A DNA stretch of 64,000 bases. It comes from CAYJAD01 sp964369995. Lineage in GTDB: Bacteria; Desulfobacterota; Desulfovibrionia; Desulfovibrionales; Desulfovibrionaceae. The notes below the pieces were generated by a model that saw only the letters and a list, made by a program, of their open reading frames with translations, did not search any database and was not told where the DNA came from. The stretch covers positions 6,739 to 70,738 of the forward strand of contig CAYJHH010000003.1 in the NCBI GenBank assembly GCA_964369995.1, given 5' to 3'. Within the stretch, counting starts at the first letter, position 1. The number at the start of each line of letters is the position of its first letter. Position numbers and translations under genes: made by a program. Positions 35,578-45,166 of this stretch are shown here, in pieces.

Positions 35578-36333
35578 ATGTTCGAATTATGGAATACATT
35601 AGACATTCCGCCCGGCGTAAACTGGCGTGACGCGTTAGATATTGGGATCATAACCATACTCATTTATAATGCCATTAATATCATTAAAGGCACGCGAGGC
35701 TTAGCTTCCCTTATGGGGCTGGTTATTTTACTTGTTCTATACGCCATTTCCTATAATTTAGAGCTTTATTCCTTGCGCTGGATGCTAGAACATATTGTGG
35801 GATCGCTCTTTTTGGTGGTGGTGATACTTTTTCAAAAAGATATTCGCCAAGGTCTTGGAGAAATGGGGGCGCGCTATTTTTGGAAACGCAGCAATTTACA
35901 TCAAACAACCTTGGAAGAAATCACTCAAGCTTGTGTGGAAATGGCAAGATTGCGCATAGGAGCGCTCATAATCATTGAGCGAAATATGCCTTTACAAGAG
36001 CTCATGCGCCAAGAAGGCACCACCATTGATGCCGAAATTTCACGAAAACTCCTTCTTTCCATATTTTTACACAGCTCCCCCCTGCATGATGGTGCCATTA
36101 TCATTAGCAAAGGTAGACTGGCAGCTGCTTCATGCATTTTACCTTTGGCAGTGGTACAAGGGAAAAATTTTGGAACAAGGCATCGCGCTGCCCTTGGCAT
36201 TACCGAAGAATCCGACGCTCTTGCCATAGTTGTTTCCGAGGAAAGAGGAGAAGTTTCTGTGGCGCTTAAAGGAGAAATGCTACCCCATGTCCAAGCTCAT
36301 AAACTTCGTGAGGTTATAAGTAATGCGCTTTAA
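35578..36333 (+). CDS. cdaA: Diadenylate cyclase CdaA
   Basis: 251 residues. Three membrane helices at the N-terminus (about 17-100) are followed by the DAC domain with the two catalytic motifs, DGAIII (in SPLHDGAIIISKGRLAAASC) and RHRAALG (in GTRHRAALGITEESDA). It makes cyclic di-AMP from two ATP. It overlaps cdaR by 11 bases. The grouping ftsH-folP-cdaA-cdaR is often followed by glmM; here a dispersed repeat follows instead. Confidence 0.96.
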   Translation: MFELWNTLDIPPGVNWRDALDIGIITILIYNAINIIKGTRGLASLMGLVILLVLYAISYNLELYSLRWMLEHIVGSLFLVVVILFQKDIRQGLGEMGARYFWKRSNLHQTTLEEITQACVEMARLRIGALIIIERNMPLQELMRQEGTTIDAEISRKLLLSIFLHSSPLHDGAIIISKGRLAAASCILPLAVVQGKNFGTRHRAALGITEESDALAIVVSEERGEVSVALKGEMLPHVQAHKLREVISNAL

Positions 36334-37243
36334 AATTACTCATATTAATTTTCCCATCTTGCTCCTTTCCTTTTGCATTGCCGTGGGAGCATGGTATGCC
36401 ATTACCATTAATGAACGTATGGATATGCACATCTCTGTAAAGCTAGATTATAAAAATGCCCCCAAAAATCTCGTGATTACAGAAGGTCTTATTGATAATA
36501 TTACTGTGCATGTACGTGGCCCCAAAGCGCTTTTGCTAAGTTATGATGCCAAGCAACCCTATACCTTTAGCTTAGCAAACCTTACAAAGGGCGAAAATAT
36601 TATTTCTTTCCTGCAGCCAGATATGATGGGCGGTAGCTTTCGCGCTTTTGAAGTATTGGATATTACTCCCACACAAATAGTTGTACAAGCTGATACACTT
36701 TTAGAGCGTAATGTCCCCATAAAACCCAAAATGCATACCGTGCTACACTCATCCGCCTTTAAAGTGCAAGATTTACACATTGCCCCCAATACAGCTTTAT
36801 TGCGCGGCCCAGAAAAAATCATTTCAAAAATTGAAAGTATTCCTTTGGATATTCGAATGGATACCACAGAAAAAGCCGGATCGCATACCAAGAAAGTTCC
36901 TTTAGTCACCACAGCTGCGCAAAGCACTGTCACCCCGTCCTTTGTTACCGTAAGCTATAAAGTTGTCAGCCAAAGAATTCGTAAAACCATTGACAAAACA
37001 ATTGTCATCAATGGTGAACAAAATAGCTATACCATTAGCCCCTCAACCTTAAGCATACATGTGGAATTTCCTGAAGCATTAAAAAATAATAAATCGTATC
37101 TCAATGGCATCACCGTGCGAGTAACACCGCCCTTACTTGAGCCTGGCAAAAGCGCCACAGTACATGCCAATGTGTCTTTACCGGAAGGAATGACCCTTAC
37201 TGACGAGCCTCATGAAGAATTTACCATTACGCGCTTGCCTTAA
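36323..37243 (+). CDS. cdaR: YbbR-domain protein, CdaA regulator CdaR
   Basis: 306 residues: one N-terminal membrane helix (about 9-27, FPILLLSFCIAVGAWYAIT) and then YbbR-type beta repeats outside the membrane, e.g. VHVRGPKALL, VPIKPKMHT and LLRGPEKIISKI. In Gram-positives CdaR binds CdaA and modulates cyclic di-AMP synthesis; the overlap with cdaA supports the same pairing. The repeat element begins four bases past the stop. Confidence 0.92.
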   Translation: MRFKITHINFPILLLSFCIAVGAWYAITINERMDMHISVKLDYKNAPKNLVITEGLIDNITVHVRGPKALLLSYDAKQPYTFSLANLTKGENIISFLQPDMMGGSFRAFEVLDITPTQIVVQADTLLERNVPIKPKMHTVLHSSAFKVQDLHIAPNTALLRGPEKIISKIESIPLDIRMDTTEKAGSHTKKVPLVTTAAQSTVTPSFVTVSYKVVSQRIRKTIDKTIVINGEQNSYTISPSTLSIHVEFPEALKNNKSYLNGITVRVTPPLLEPGKSATVHANVSLPEGMTLTDEPHEEFTITRLP

Positions 37244-37246
37244 GAA

Positions 37247-37600
37247 AGTCGGTACTGAAAAAGTAGTTAACTACCGTTAATAAATAAAACTCTTAGTTCA
37301 TATGTTTAATACGCTTTACTAGAAGTAAACAGGTGGAATTCGTTTTTTAATAAAGTTTAGGCATGTAAAATACCATTTTTCAGTGGAAACTATACAAGAC
37401 ATGCTTTTGGCATGGCTTGCCGCCGCGCAAAACAAGCCGGAATTACTTTGCGCACGATTTCCGTAAGTCTCATGCTTTGCCTAACGGAAACACTTGGTGC
37501 CGCTTAATCGAACTTCTGGCGTCCCTAATCAAGGGTATGTAAAGTGGACGTGGCTTTCTTAAAAACGCGTAGAAACACGTTTTAAGTATGGACTATCATG
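37247..37600. repeat. Dispersed MITE-like repeat, copy 2
   Basis: AGTCGGTACTGAAAAA (37247-37262) is inverted at 37376-37392 (TTTTTCAGTGGAAACTA). The core 37395-37448 is near-identical to 22103-22156, and CTTAAAAACGCGTAGAAACACGTTTTAAG (in two blocks, 37558-37586) repeats the hairpin of copy 1. About 95 bases (37450-37545) between core and hairpin differ from copy 1. It starts only four bases after the cdaR stop. No ORF. Confidence 0.7.
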
Positions 37601-37625
37601 CACAATTTCATAGACATAGCATAAA

Positions 37626-37661
37626 AAAACCGGGAAGAGCGCTCAGCCTCTTTCCGGTTTT
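37626..37661. terminator. Terminator for the 37698 kinase
   Basis: AAAACCGGGAAGAG and CTCTTTCCGGTTTT pair with one G-T wobble and an 8-base loop. A/T runs on both sides make it usable from either direction, mainly for the minus-strand kinase. Confidence 0.82.
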
Positions 37662-37697
37662 TTACCATATAAACTTGTTTTTCGTTTCTACAACATA

Positions 37698-40034
37698 TTA
37701 TTGAGAGCTTGTCTCACTGGAAACTGGCGCAAGGAAAGCATAAAAGGTGCGCTTTAGCTCATCAATATCAATGGGCTTAGAGATATGCGCATTTAATCCT
37801 GCATTGATGCTTTCTTGCCTATCTTCATCCATGGCATTGGCCGTCATGGCTAAAATGGGTATGCTTTGCGCATCGCGCTTGTCACTGGCACGAATTTTAC
37901 GCGTGGCACTCAGGCCATCCAAAACAGGCATACGCATATCCATAAGAATAAGGTCATAGTCTTTTTCCATAAACATATCATAGCCTTCTTGTCCATTATT
38001 AGCCACATCCACTATAATGCCCATATCGCCTAGTACAGCGAGTGCTACTTCTTGGTTAATGGAATCATCTTCCACTAAAAGGAAGTGGCGGCCTTCATAG
38101 CGCTGACTTTCCCAAGGGTTATCCACTTTTTGTTCATCGCTATATGAGAGAGCATGCTCATCAAATTGCACATAGAAAGAGAACGTACTGCCCTTACCTT
38201 GCTCACTACTCACCTTAATACTACCCTGCATGAGCTCCACAAAGGCCTTACAAATGGACAAACCAAGCCCCGTGCCGCCAAATCGACGCGAGGTAGATGT
38301 ATCGGCCTGAGTAAAGGGCTGGAAAAGCTCCTCTTGCTGCGCCTTTGTCATACCAATGCCGGTGTCCGTAATTTGACAATGTACGCGAACCTTACCTCCG
38401 GAGGTATTTTCTGCCCAGGCTGACAAAGAGACCACACCATCTGAAGTGAACTTTGTAGCATTCCCCATAAGATTCAAGAGCACTTGAGAGAAGCGTAAAC
38501 TATCGCCTTCCACAAATTGAGGAACAGTTGGCGAAATATCTACTTTAAGCATGGTGTTATTTTCTTGAGCACGAGGTAAAATAAGCTCATGCACTTTATC
38601 AATGGCCTCGTAAATATTAAATGAATGTTTTTCAATGGTCATGGCACCCGCTTCAATGCGCGAGAAGTCCAAAATATCATTGATAATACCTAATAACAGC
38701 GAAGCAGAGGATTGAATTTTCTTAAGATACGCCATTTGCTTAGCAGGAGGATTATCTTGTATGGCTAGGCGCGTCATACCAAGCACACCATTCATGGGGG
38801 TGCGTATTTCATGGCTCATGCGTGCCAAGAAGTCGCGCTGTGCTTGGTTTGCAGTTTTCGCTTCCACCAAGGCTTTACGTTCAGAAATATCCGTACACAC
38901 ACGCAGGTGCACAATTCTATCATCATGCCAGCGTATAAGGCGTTCAGACACTAAAAATTCTTTACCTAGAGCTGGGTTATATTCTTCGCGATGCATGATG
39001 GAAAAGTCTGGCTCACCAGCTTTGTTAAAGAATTGCAACTGAGGGCACTCTTCGCAAGGTTCGGGTTTGTTATAAATAACCTTATAACACATTTTATTAA
39101 CAACATCTTCCACGTTCCACATTTTATGCACATAAGGATTAGCATAAATAATGCGGCGCGTTTTAGGATCAAGCACCATGATGGCAAAATCCATATTATT
39201 CATGATGCCTTGTAAAACCGTAATGGCACGTGCGGACTCGCTGGTGGCTTTATTGATGGTTTGTGCCATATCATTGATATTGGCCACAACATCAGCAAAT
39301 TCGCCCTTGGCTGGAGGAATACGGTAAGATAGATCAGCTTTAAGTTGACGCACGCCAGCTATTACATGATCCATTTCACGCACGGTGCGCAGAGCAAGGA
39401 AAAATAAGATGATGCCGGTAAAGAGAAAACAAGCTAAAAGAAGAATTTGTGTTTCATGAGTAAGTTCAGCCAATTGAGCATCAACATCCGTTTCTAGCTC
39501 ATTAGCCCACAGGTAACCGATGACTATACCTTCTCTTTCAATGGGATACATGGCATTCATGATGGATCCACGCACCATGGAACCACGCACCACAGCAGGC
39601 GTATTAGAAGACATGACTATACGCCCAGGATGCTCGGGCAAAATGGAAGTACCCACTGTATGCGAGTAAGACTTGGAAGGACCATAAGCCACAATGGAGT
39701 CTAAATCTCTGCTATAGTACCCCACTGCAAGCCCAGACCCTTCGGGAATCAGGCTATCGCTTATGCCCTTAAGCTCAGAATTTAAAATGGCAATCTGTTC
39801 CTCGCGCGAGGCCTCTGAAGCATGGTACTTATTTAAAATACCATCAAACCCCTTGGGGCCAAGCATGGAATCAAGCACGTGAGTGATGGAGAGTAATTTA
39901 TTTTCCTTTTCAGAAAGTAAGGCATTCTCCACAAGATTCATGCTTATTTGTGCCACAAATAAGAAGGGTAAATTTACTAAAACCAGTAAAATAAAAGTGA
40001 CTCTCAATTGCCAAGACAAGCGAAATTTACTCAT
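37698..40034 (-). CDS. Membrane-bound hybrid sensor histidine kinase
   Basis: 778 residues. Order: membrane helix (about 9-29), periplasmic sensor (about 30-195), second helix (about 197-216), HAMP, PAS (about 275-390), HisKA with His408 in MSHEIRTPMN, HATPase with NLMGNATKF, DTGIGM and GTGLGLS, and a receiver with Asp699 in LMDMRMPVLDG. The PAS domain holds a Cys cluster (MCYKVIYNKPEPCEECP), which could bind a metal or sense redox; a CXXCP-like element in PAS is seen in other anaerobe kinases. No partner regulator is adjacent. It is divergent from the diguanylate cyclase. Confidence 0.92.
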   Translation of the reverse strand: MSKFRLSWQLRVTFILLVLVNLPFLFVAQISMNLVENALLSEKENKLLSITHVLDSMLGPKGFDGILNKYHASEASREEQIAILNSELKGISDSLIPEGSGLAVGYYSRDLDSIVAYGPSKSYSHTVGTSILPEHPGRIVMSSNTPAVVRGSMVRGSIMNAMYPIEREGIVIGYLWANELETDVDAQLAELTHETQILLLACFLFTGIILFFLALRTVREMDHVIAGVRQLKADLSYRIPPAKGEFADVVANINDMAQTINKATSESARAITVLQGIMNNMDFAIMVLDPKTRRIIYANPYVHKMWNVEDVVNKMCYKVIYNKPEPCEECPQLQFFNKAGEPDFSIMHREEYNPALGKEFLVSERLIRWHDDRIVHLRVCTDISERKALVEAKTANQAQRDFLARMSHEIRTPMNGVLGMTRLAIQDNPPAKQMAYLKKIQSSASLLLGIINDILDFSRIEAGAMTIEKHSFNIYEAIDKVHELILPRAQENNTMLKVDISPTVPQFVEGDSLRFSQVLLNLMGNATKFTSDGVVSLSAWAENTSGGKVRVHCQITDTGIGMTKAQQEELFQPFTQADTSTSRRFGGTGLGLSICKAFVELMQGSIKVSSEQGKGSTFSFYVQFDEHALSYSDEQKVDNPWESQRYEGRHFLLVEDDSINQEVALAVLGDMGIIVDVANNGQEGYDMFMEKDYDLILMDMRMPVLDGLSATRKIRASDKRDAQSIPILAMTANAMDEDRQESINAGLNAHISKPIDIDELKRTFYAFLAPVSSETSSQ

Positions 40035-40535
40035 AGTACACCATAGCTATGTAAAATTTATAAACATTTAAATTGTTTACCTATCATTTAAATATATCAG
40101 ACATATAAAAACGATAAAAAGAAGGATGGATTTATGCCCTGTTATCCGTATCCCATTAAAGGACACGTAAAGAGTGCGAGGTAATACGCTAAGTGGAAGT
40201 TTTAGTCAAAAAACATCGACGACACATCAAAAGGCACTTCAGAGTAAAATAATTTTAAAATATTGACAAGTTACAGCAAGCATACAATATTTCTCTCTTC
40301 TTACAAAAAGTTCTATAAAAAATTCACTACTCCTGTTGTTAACTAATAAATAAGTTACATTTACTTTTTGTCCATTATCAGCGCTTATTTTTTATTTTTC
40401 CCCTTACGTGATGTCTTTTAGTAGACAAGTGCAACGTATGCCATGTAGCATAAATCCAATCATAGATGCCATGCCTGAGGCATATCAAACATGAAAAAAA
40501 TAAAAACTCCGTATACTGCCATACACATGCCCCAA

Positions 40536-40571
40536 AGGCTAAGCATGAGGCTAAGTATGAAGCTAAGTCTT
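40536..40571 (+). repeat. Three tandem 12-bp repeats upstream of the diguanylate cyclase
   Basis: AGGCTAAGCATG, AGGCTAAGTATG, AAGCTAAGTCTT in direct tandem. 12 bp is close to one helical turn plus, so a protein could bind on nearly one face. They end 55 bases before the start codon. Confidence 0.6.
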
Positions 40572-40586
40572 GTTTTTTTTTACGCC

Positions 40587-40603
40587 CTAGAGTATTACTC
40601 TAG
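40587..40603. promoter_or_regulatory. Palindromic operator-like site before the diguanylate cyclase
   Basis: CTAGAGT-ATT-ACTCTAG, a perfect 7-bp inverted repeat, 24 bases before the ATG at 40627. Confidence 0.45.
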
Positions 40604-40626
40604 AGCTGTTTCCGCTGTCTTTTATC

Positions 40627-42885
40627 ATGAGGTGTTGTGTGTTTTTTGAATATGCCAAAAAGAACTATTCCTACCTTACAGCTGGCCTCTTTTGCTGCGC
40701 CTGTCTTTTGGTTGGCTTAGGGTATGCTTTTGTGCAAAACCTTGAACATATTTATGAAGACCAAGCGCGTATCACACTTAATGCCGCTGCGTCCAATGTG
40801 GCACATTTTTACGATTATAATTTAGAAGACTCCTTAGATTACGTGGATATTTTGGCAAAAAACTTTTCCTTGCGCCAAACAAATACGGAAGGCTCCATTA
40901 CAGATAAACTGCACGCTCTAGGCGAAATTTCGCATAGATTTCCTTTCATTGGCATCATTACTCGCGATGCCAAAGCACATATCATATCTCATATGGGCAA
41001 AACCATTACCCTTGATGCAGTGACCAAAAATAAACTGCTGCTTTTGCCCAAGGAAAAAAATATTTATGCCCTTGCCTATACGGATAACAGGGGAGAATAT
41101 TACTCTTTTTATACTACTCCAGTAAACCTTTCACATGGAGAAGAAGCTTTATTTTTTGTGGCAAAAAGTTACTCAAGCTTACGTCAAAGCCTTTTACCAC
41201 CACAATTACCTGGTTACATTCGCTATATTGTCATGAATTCACAGGCAACCATTGTGGAAGGCACCTTTCCTTCCATATCCATGGGAGAAAACCTCCTCGA
41301 CGTCCTAGCTTCTTCCTATGACAATTCTGCAAATACTTTACGGGATTTACGTGAGAAACTAGTGGCCGGCTCTCAAGCTTTTGCTAAAGTTTCCATCAAT
41401 AACAATACATATTTTGTGAGCCTGGTTCCCAGTAAGCATAAGGAATGGACAATAGCCGTTTTTGTGGCCTTTGACACGGTGCAAGAACGCTTAAAAAATA
41501 CCGTAAACATGATGTTTGGCATTGGCAGCGCATGGTTTATTTTTTGTGTGCTGACCCTTTTGCATGTTATTCGTACCCACGCACGTGAAAAGAAGGTTTC
41601 AGAATACGCCGCCAAACGCTTACAATGGCTCTTTGATGCATCCCCTTGTGGCGTGGTGCGCTTTAATGATGATGCAAAGTGGACAATACTGGAATATGGG
41701 AATTCCTTTTTATCCACCATTGGCATGACAGCTAGGGATTTGCGTAAAAAATACCACAATAGCTGGCTTGAAATCATACACCCTGCCGACAAAGAGGCTG
41801 TCACAGACAATTTAAATCAAGCCCTTAAAGATGGGCAAGATATTATCATCTTAGAATATAGAATTAAAAATGACTCCCCAGAAGCCATGTGGGTTTTGGA
41901 AACATTACGTTGCATTGAAGATGAGTCCGGTCGATGGTTTTGGAGTACCATCATCAATATTTCTGAACGTAAAAACAAAGAACTTCGCGATCAAAATATG
42001 ACCGTGCGCTACCGTTATCTTTTTGAAGCTTCAGAAAATATTTTATACGAATACGATTGGGATGCTCAAGATTTTCGAACCACGGCGCAATTTTTTAAAA
42101 AATTTGGCTATGCCCTACCCGTGGAAAAAGCTGATTATTATAGCTTAACATTAGATATTATCCATCCCGATGACATGGATTTATTTCAATCTATGCAGGG
42201 CAAACTTATGGCTGGTGGCAATAGCTCAGAAGCCTTGCTACGCCTTAGAAACGCTGACAACGCTTGGGTTTGGTGTCAATTACGCCAAAATTCTTGGACA
42301 GATGTCACCACCGATGTTACTAAGGCCATTGGGGAAATTAAAAATGTGGATGAAGAAACACGCTGTTTACAAAAACTACGTGATGATGTGCAACGAGACG
42401 CTTTTACGGGGTTGTATAATAAGACAGCTTCCACAGAATTAATTCAGCAAGCTGTACAAGAAAATCAAGGTGAACGCGGCGTTCTTTGTATCATCGACGT
42501 GGATAATTTCAAGCAAGTCAATGACAATTTAGGACATGCTGTGGGCGATATAGTCATCAAAAACTTAGCCTCTGGTTTAGCAAGTATTTTCCGTAGCGAT
42601 GACATTGTGGGGCGCATGGGCGGAGATGAATACATTGTATATTTGAAAAATATGCCAAGCCTTGGAGTACTATTGGTAAAGCTTGATAAGGTTATAGAGT
42701 TTTTCCACCAAACACTGGAAGGGGAAGGCATTACAGTTACTATTTCATGTAGCATAGGCATTGCCCAATACCCCATTGATGCAAGTAACTATGTAGAATT
42801 GTATACTCGTGCCGATAAGGCTTTATATCGCGCCAAAAAGAAAAAAGGTATTTATACCTTTTATGACTCAAAAATTGACAACTAA
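40627..42885 (+). CDS. Membrane diguanylate cyclase with PAS domains
   Basis: 752 residues. A helix (about 15-34), a periplasmic dCache-like sensor (about 35-285), a second helix (about 295-316), PAS domains (about 330-455 and 460-590, the first ending in a PAC-type ISERKNKE segment) and a GGDEF domain. The active site is GGDEY (665-669), a functional variant, and the inhibitory site RSDD stands five residues before it, so product inhibition by cyclic di-GMP is expected. The ATG at 40627 lacks a ribosome site; a GTG at 40639 has GAGGT at 6 bases and may be the true start. A PilZ-type gene follows. Confidence 0.93.
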   Translation: MRCCVFFEYAKKNYSYLTAGLFCCACLLVGLGYAFVQNLEHIYEDQARITLNAAASNVAHFYDYNLEDSLDYVDILAKNFSLRQTNTEGSITDKLHALGEISHRFPFIGIITRDAKAHIISHMGKTITLDAVTKNKLLLLPKEKNIYALAYTDNRGEYYSFYTTPVNLSHGEEALFFVAKSYSSLRQSLLPPQLPGYIRYIVMNSQATIVEGTFPSISMGENLLDVLASSYDNSANTLRDLREKLVAGSQAFAKVSINNNTYFVSLVPSKHKEWTIAVFVAFDTVQERLKNTVNMMFGIGSAWFIFCVLTLLHVIRTHAREKKVSEYAAKRLQWLFDASPCGVVRFNDDAKWTILEYGNSFLSTIGMTARDLRKKYHNSWLEIIHPADKEAVTDNLNQALKDGQDIIILEYRIKNDSPEAMWVLETLRCIEDESGRWFWSTIINISERKNKELRDQNMTVRYRYLFEASENILYEYDWDAQDFRTTAQFFKKFGYALPVEKADYYSLTLDIIHPDDMDLFQSMQGKLMAGGNSSEALLRLRNADNAWVWCQLRQNSWTDVTTDVTKAIGEIKNVDEETRCLQKLRDDVQRDAFTGLYNKTASTELIQQAVQENQGERGVLCIIDVDNFKQVNDNLGHAVGDIVIKNLASGLASIFRSDDIVGRMGGDEYIVYLKNMPSLGVLLVKLDKVIEFFHQTLEGEGITVTISCSIGIAQYPIDASNYVELYTRADKALYRAKKKKGIYTFYDSKIDN

Positions 42886-43039
42886 TGCAAGGGCATATTT
42901 TGCGCCAAAAATGAGCATTTTATCTTATTTATGCACTCTTTTTTTAAACATTTACTGTTTTGGGAGCTTTAGTAGCTACACACACGGCCTTTACACAAGG
43001 TATTTCATGGCTATATAAGCTAAAATAAAGGATGTATAC

Positions 43040-44116
43040 ATGCTTGTTTCTGAAGTCCTCATGGGCTGTGCTGCCGGAATTGCTCTGGCCATAGCGGGCT
43101 ATAGCCTCACAGATCGACTCAAAAAAGTCTTCTTCGCTCGTAACCAAAAAAAGCAACGCATGCGTATTGTCCAAAATACCTTGCATGCAGCATTGGCACA
43201 GCGCTCTGTGGTGCGCCTTGAGGTAATGCAAGGAGACTTTAAAGGCTTTTCGGCTGAAGGCATTTTTAATGCTGTGTCTCAAGAGCATCTTATCATACAG
43301 ATAACTGACGCTTTTGGTGCGCATCAATGGACTGACGTGCCTTTAATTCTTTTTTTCTCCATTCAGCAAAATAAAAAGACTTCTTTTTTCCATTTTACCA
43401 CCAAAGCTGCTAAGGCTGTACGGCGTAGTTCCTTTACTGAGCTTTATCTCCTATTGCCAGAATCGGTTTCCCCTGGGCAAAAACGTGCCTTTTTGCGCTA
43501 TACACCTCCCAAAACCGCCGTATTTGGCTTGGGACTTTGGCCCATGACGGGCAATACAGCTTTACCCACCATGCGTACTTCCTTGGGAAAGCCCTTATTT
43601 ATTTTCCGCCCACAAGCGCATAATGACATGGTGTTAGACAATATTTCTGCTGGGGGCTTGCGGGTTTTTGTGCATGAACGTGCCATGGCACATGCTTCAC
43701 ACCTTTTGGAAAAAGAGGCGCATGTTCTTTTTCTTTTAGTACTTGCTAATACTAAAAATAAAGAGGCTGAGCGTAAAGCTGCACAGGCAGCTCAACAGGC
43801 TGGCTCGCAGGGCGCAGGGCAAACACCGGCCCACGCCGCTGTACCAAGCCCAGCCGACACGCCAGTTCAGCCCAAAGACGAGCAACAAGAAAACCAAGGT
43901 TCCACGCTTTCTTTTTGGATTTCCTGCCGTGTGGCCATGCGTCATCATGTGGAAAAAAATAATCTTTGGCAAATTGCCGTACGCTTTGAAAATTGGGCGC
44001 ATGTGGATGAAAAATCCAAAAAAATCCTTTGGTTCCCAACAGATAGCAACAAGAGCATCCCCCCTCTTTCCACATGGATTATGCGCTCGCATATGGAACA
44101 AACTAAAAAAATTTAG
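43040..44116 (+). CDS. PilZ-like cyclic di-GMP receptor protein
   Basis: 358 residues. A hydrophobic N-terminal helix (about 5-25) anchors a YcgR-like N-domain. The two PilZ motifs are visible: RAFLR (RxxxR, about 149-153) and DNISAGG (N-x-S-x-x-G, about 200-205), which clasp cyclic di-GMP. A Gln/Ala/Pro-rich insert (about 240-290) splits the PilZ barrel from its last strands (WQIAVRFENW). The insert makes the domain longer than usual. Lying directly after a diguanylate cyclase, it is a likely effector of that enzyme, acting on motility or surface processes. Confidence 0.78.
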   Translation: MLVSEVLMGCAAGIALAIAGYSLTDRLKKVFFARNQKKQRMRIVQNTLHAALAQRSVVRLEVMQGDFKGFSAEGIFNAVSQEHLIIQITDAFGAHQWTDVPLILFFSIQQNKKTSFFHFTTKAAKAVRRSSFTELYLLLPESVSPGQKRAFLRYTPPKTAVFGLGLWPMTGNTALPTMRTSLGKPLFIFRPQAHNDMVLDNISAGGLRVFVHERAMAHASHLLEKEAHVLFLLVLANTKNKEAERKAAQAAQQAGSQGAGQTPAHAAVPSPADTPVQPKDEQQENQGSTLSFWISCRVAMRHHVEKNNLWQIAVRFENWAHVDEKSKKILWFPTDSNKSIPPLSTWIMRSHMEQTKKI

Positions 44117-44242
44117 TAGAATTTTTTTCTGCTTTATTGCATATTTCATTTTCTAGGGTTTGCACACAGCGCAATCTTAGATGCAGAGGCTAAGGGTCAT
44201 GAACTCCTTTGCCCACAAAGTAACATAACGAAGAGCACCCCA

Positions 44243-45136
44243 GTGCCTTCACATTACAGAACATTAACCTTGGAGGATCGCTTGGACGGAGGTTCCGACA
44301 GTACTCTCTGGTCACGACTTAGTCGACTTTTTGGTCGTGGCGAAGATGACGAAACATTAGAAAGGGCTATTTTAGAAGCTAGAGCCGACGGTGAAGTTGC
44401 CGCCGATGAAGAATCCATGCTTCTAAGCATATTACGTATTGATGATTTACAAGTGCAAGATGTCATGACACCTCGCACTGACATTGACTGCGTTCCCTCA
44501 CAAACGTCGCTTATGGAAGCGGCACAATGCATTGTCAACTCTGGACACTCGCGTATTCCTGTTTTCCACGATACGCGTGATAACATTATTGGCATTATCC
44601 ATGCTAAAGATTTATTGCGCGATCTTATTCATCCCGATGCCGTGCATACTGTGGTTGACGCCATCATGCGTGAACCTTTCTTTGTGCCTGAGACCAAGGG
44701 CGTCCGTGATTTATTACAAGAGTTTCGTACACAAAAATTGCACATAGCCATTGCTTTAGATGAATATGGTGGCACTTCCGGCATCATTACCATTGAAGAT
44801 GTGCTTGAGGAAATTGTGGGCGATATTGAAGATGAGCATGATATTTCCAAAGAAAAAGATATCAAAATCCTTTCAGAGAATCCCGAACAGCCTTGCTATG
44901 AACTTACAGGGCGTGCTTACTTGGAGGATCTCGAAGAATTGGGTATTAGCCTTATTTCAGATGAAGTAGATACCATAGGCGGCTACTTAAGCTTACAAGC
45001 TGGTCATGTGCCTACACAAGGCGAAGCCTTTCACATAGATGGTTGGACATTTACTGTAAAAGAAGCGGATGTAAAATTCATTCGCCGCATTATGGTGGAA
45101 AAAAGTTCGGCGCCGCAGCAAGACGCTGAGCAGTGA
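44243..45136 (+). CDS. corC: HlyC/CorC family CBS-domain protein
   Basis: 297 residues from a GTG. Two CBS domains: VQDVMTPRTDIDCV opens the first (about 70-130) and the second (about 135-190) has HIAIALDEYGGTSGIITIEDVLEEIVGDIEDE, a family signature; the CorC/HlyC C-terminal domain (about 215-290) follows. There is no membrane helix, so this is the soluble CorC/TlyC-like form linked to magnesium or cobalt efflux. It is followed by lnt, the same order as ybeX-lnt in enterobacteria. Confidence 0.92.
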   Translation: MPSHYRTLTLEDRLDGGSDSTLWSRLSRLFGRGEDDETLERAILEARADGEVAADEESMLLSILRIDDLQVQDVMTPRTDIDCVPSQTSLMEAAQCIVNSGHSRIPVFHDTRDNIIGIIHAKDLLRDLIHPDAVHTVVDAIMREPFFVPETKGVRDLLQEFRTQKLHIAIALDEYGGTSGIITIEDVLEEIVGDIEDEHDISKEKDIKILSENPEQPCYELTGRAYLEDLEELGISLISDEVDTIGGYLSLQAGHVPTQGEAFHIDGWTFTVKEADVKFIRRIMVEKSSAPQQDAEQ

Positions 45137-45166
45137 ACAGATCCCTTGCCCATACAGGAGAATAAC

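Larger units (their letters stand above)
40035..40626. other. Intergenic region upstream of the diguanylate cyclase
   Basis: 592 bases with no credible ORF, AT-rich. Contents: a TTGACA at 40263-40268 with AATATT 17 bp on (weak promoter), three 12-bp direct repeats (40536-40571) and the palindrome CTAGAGT ATT ACTCTAG (40587-40603). The length and repeated sites suggest regulated transcription. Confidence 0.45.
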
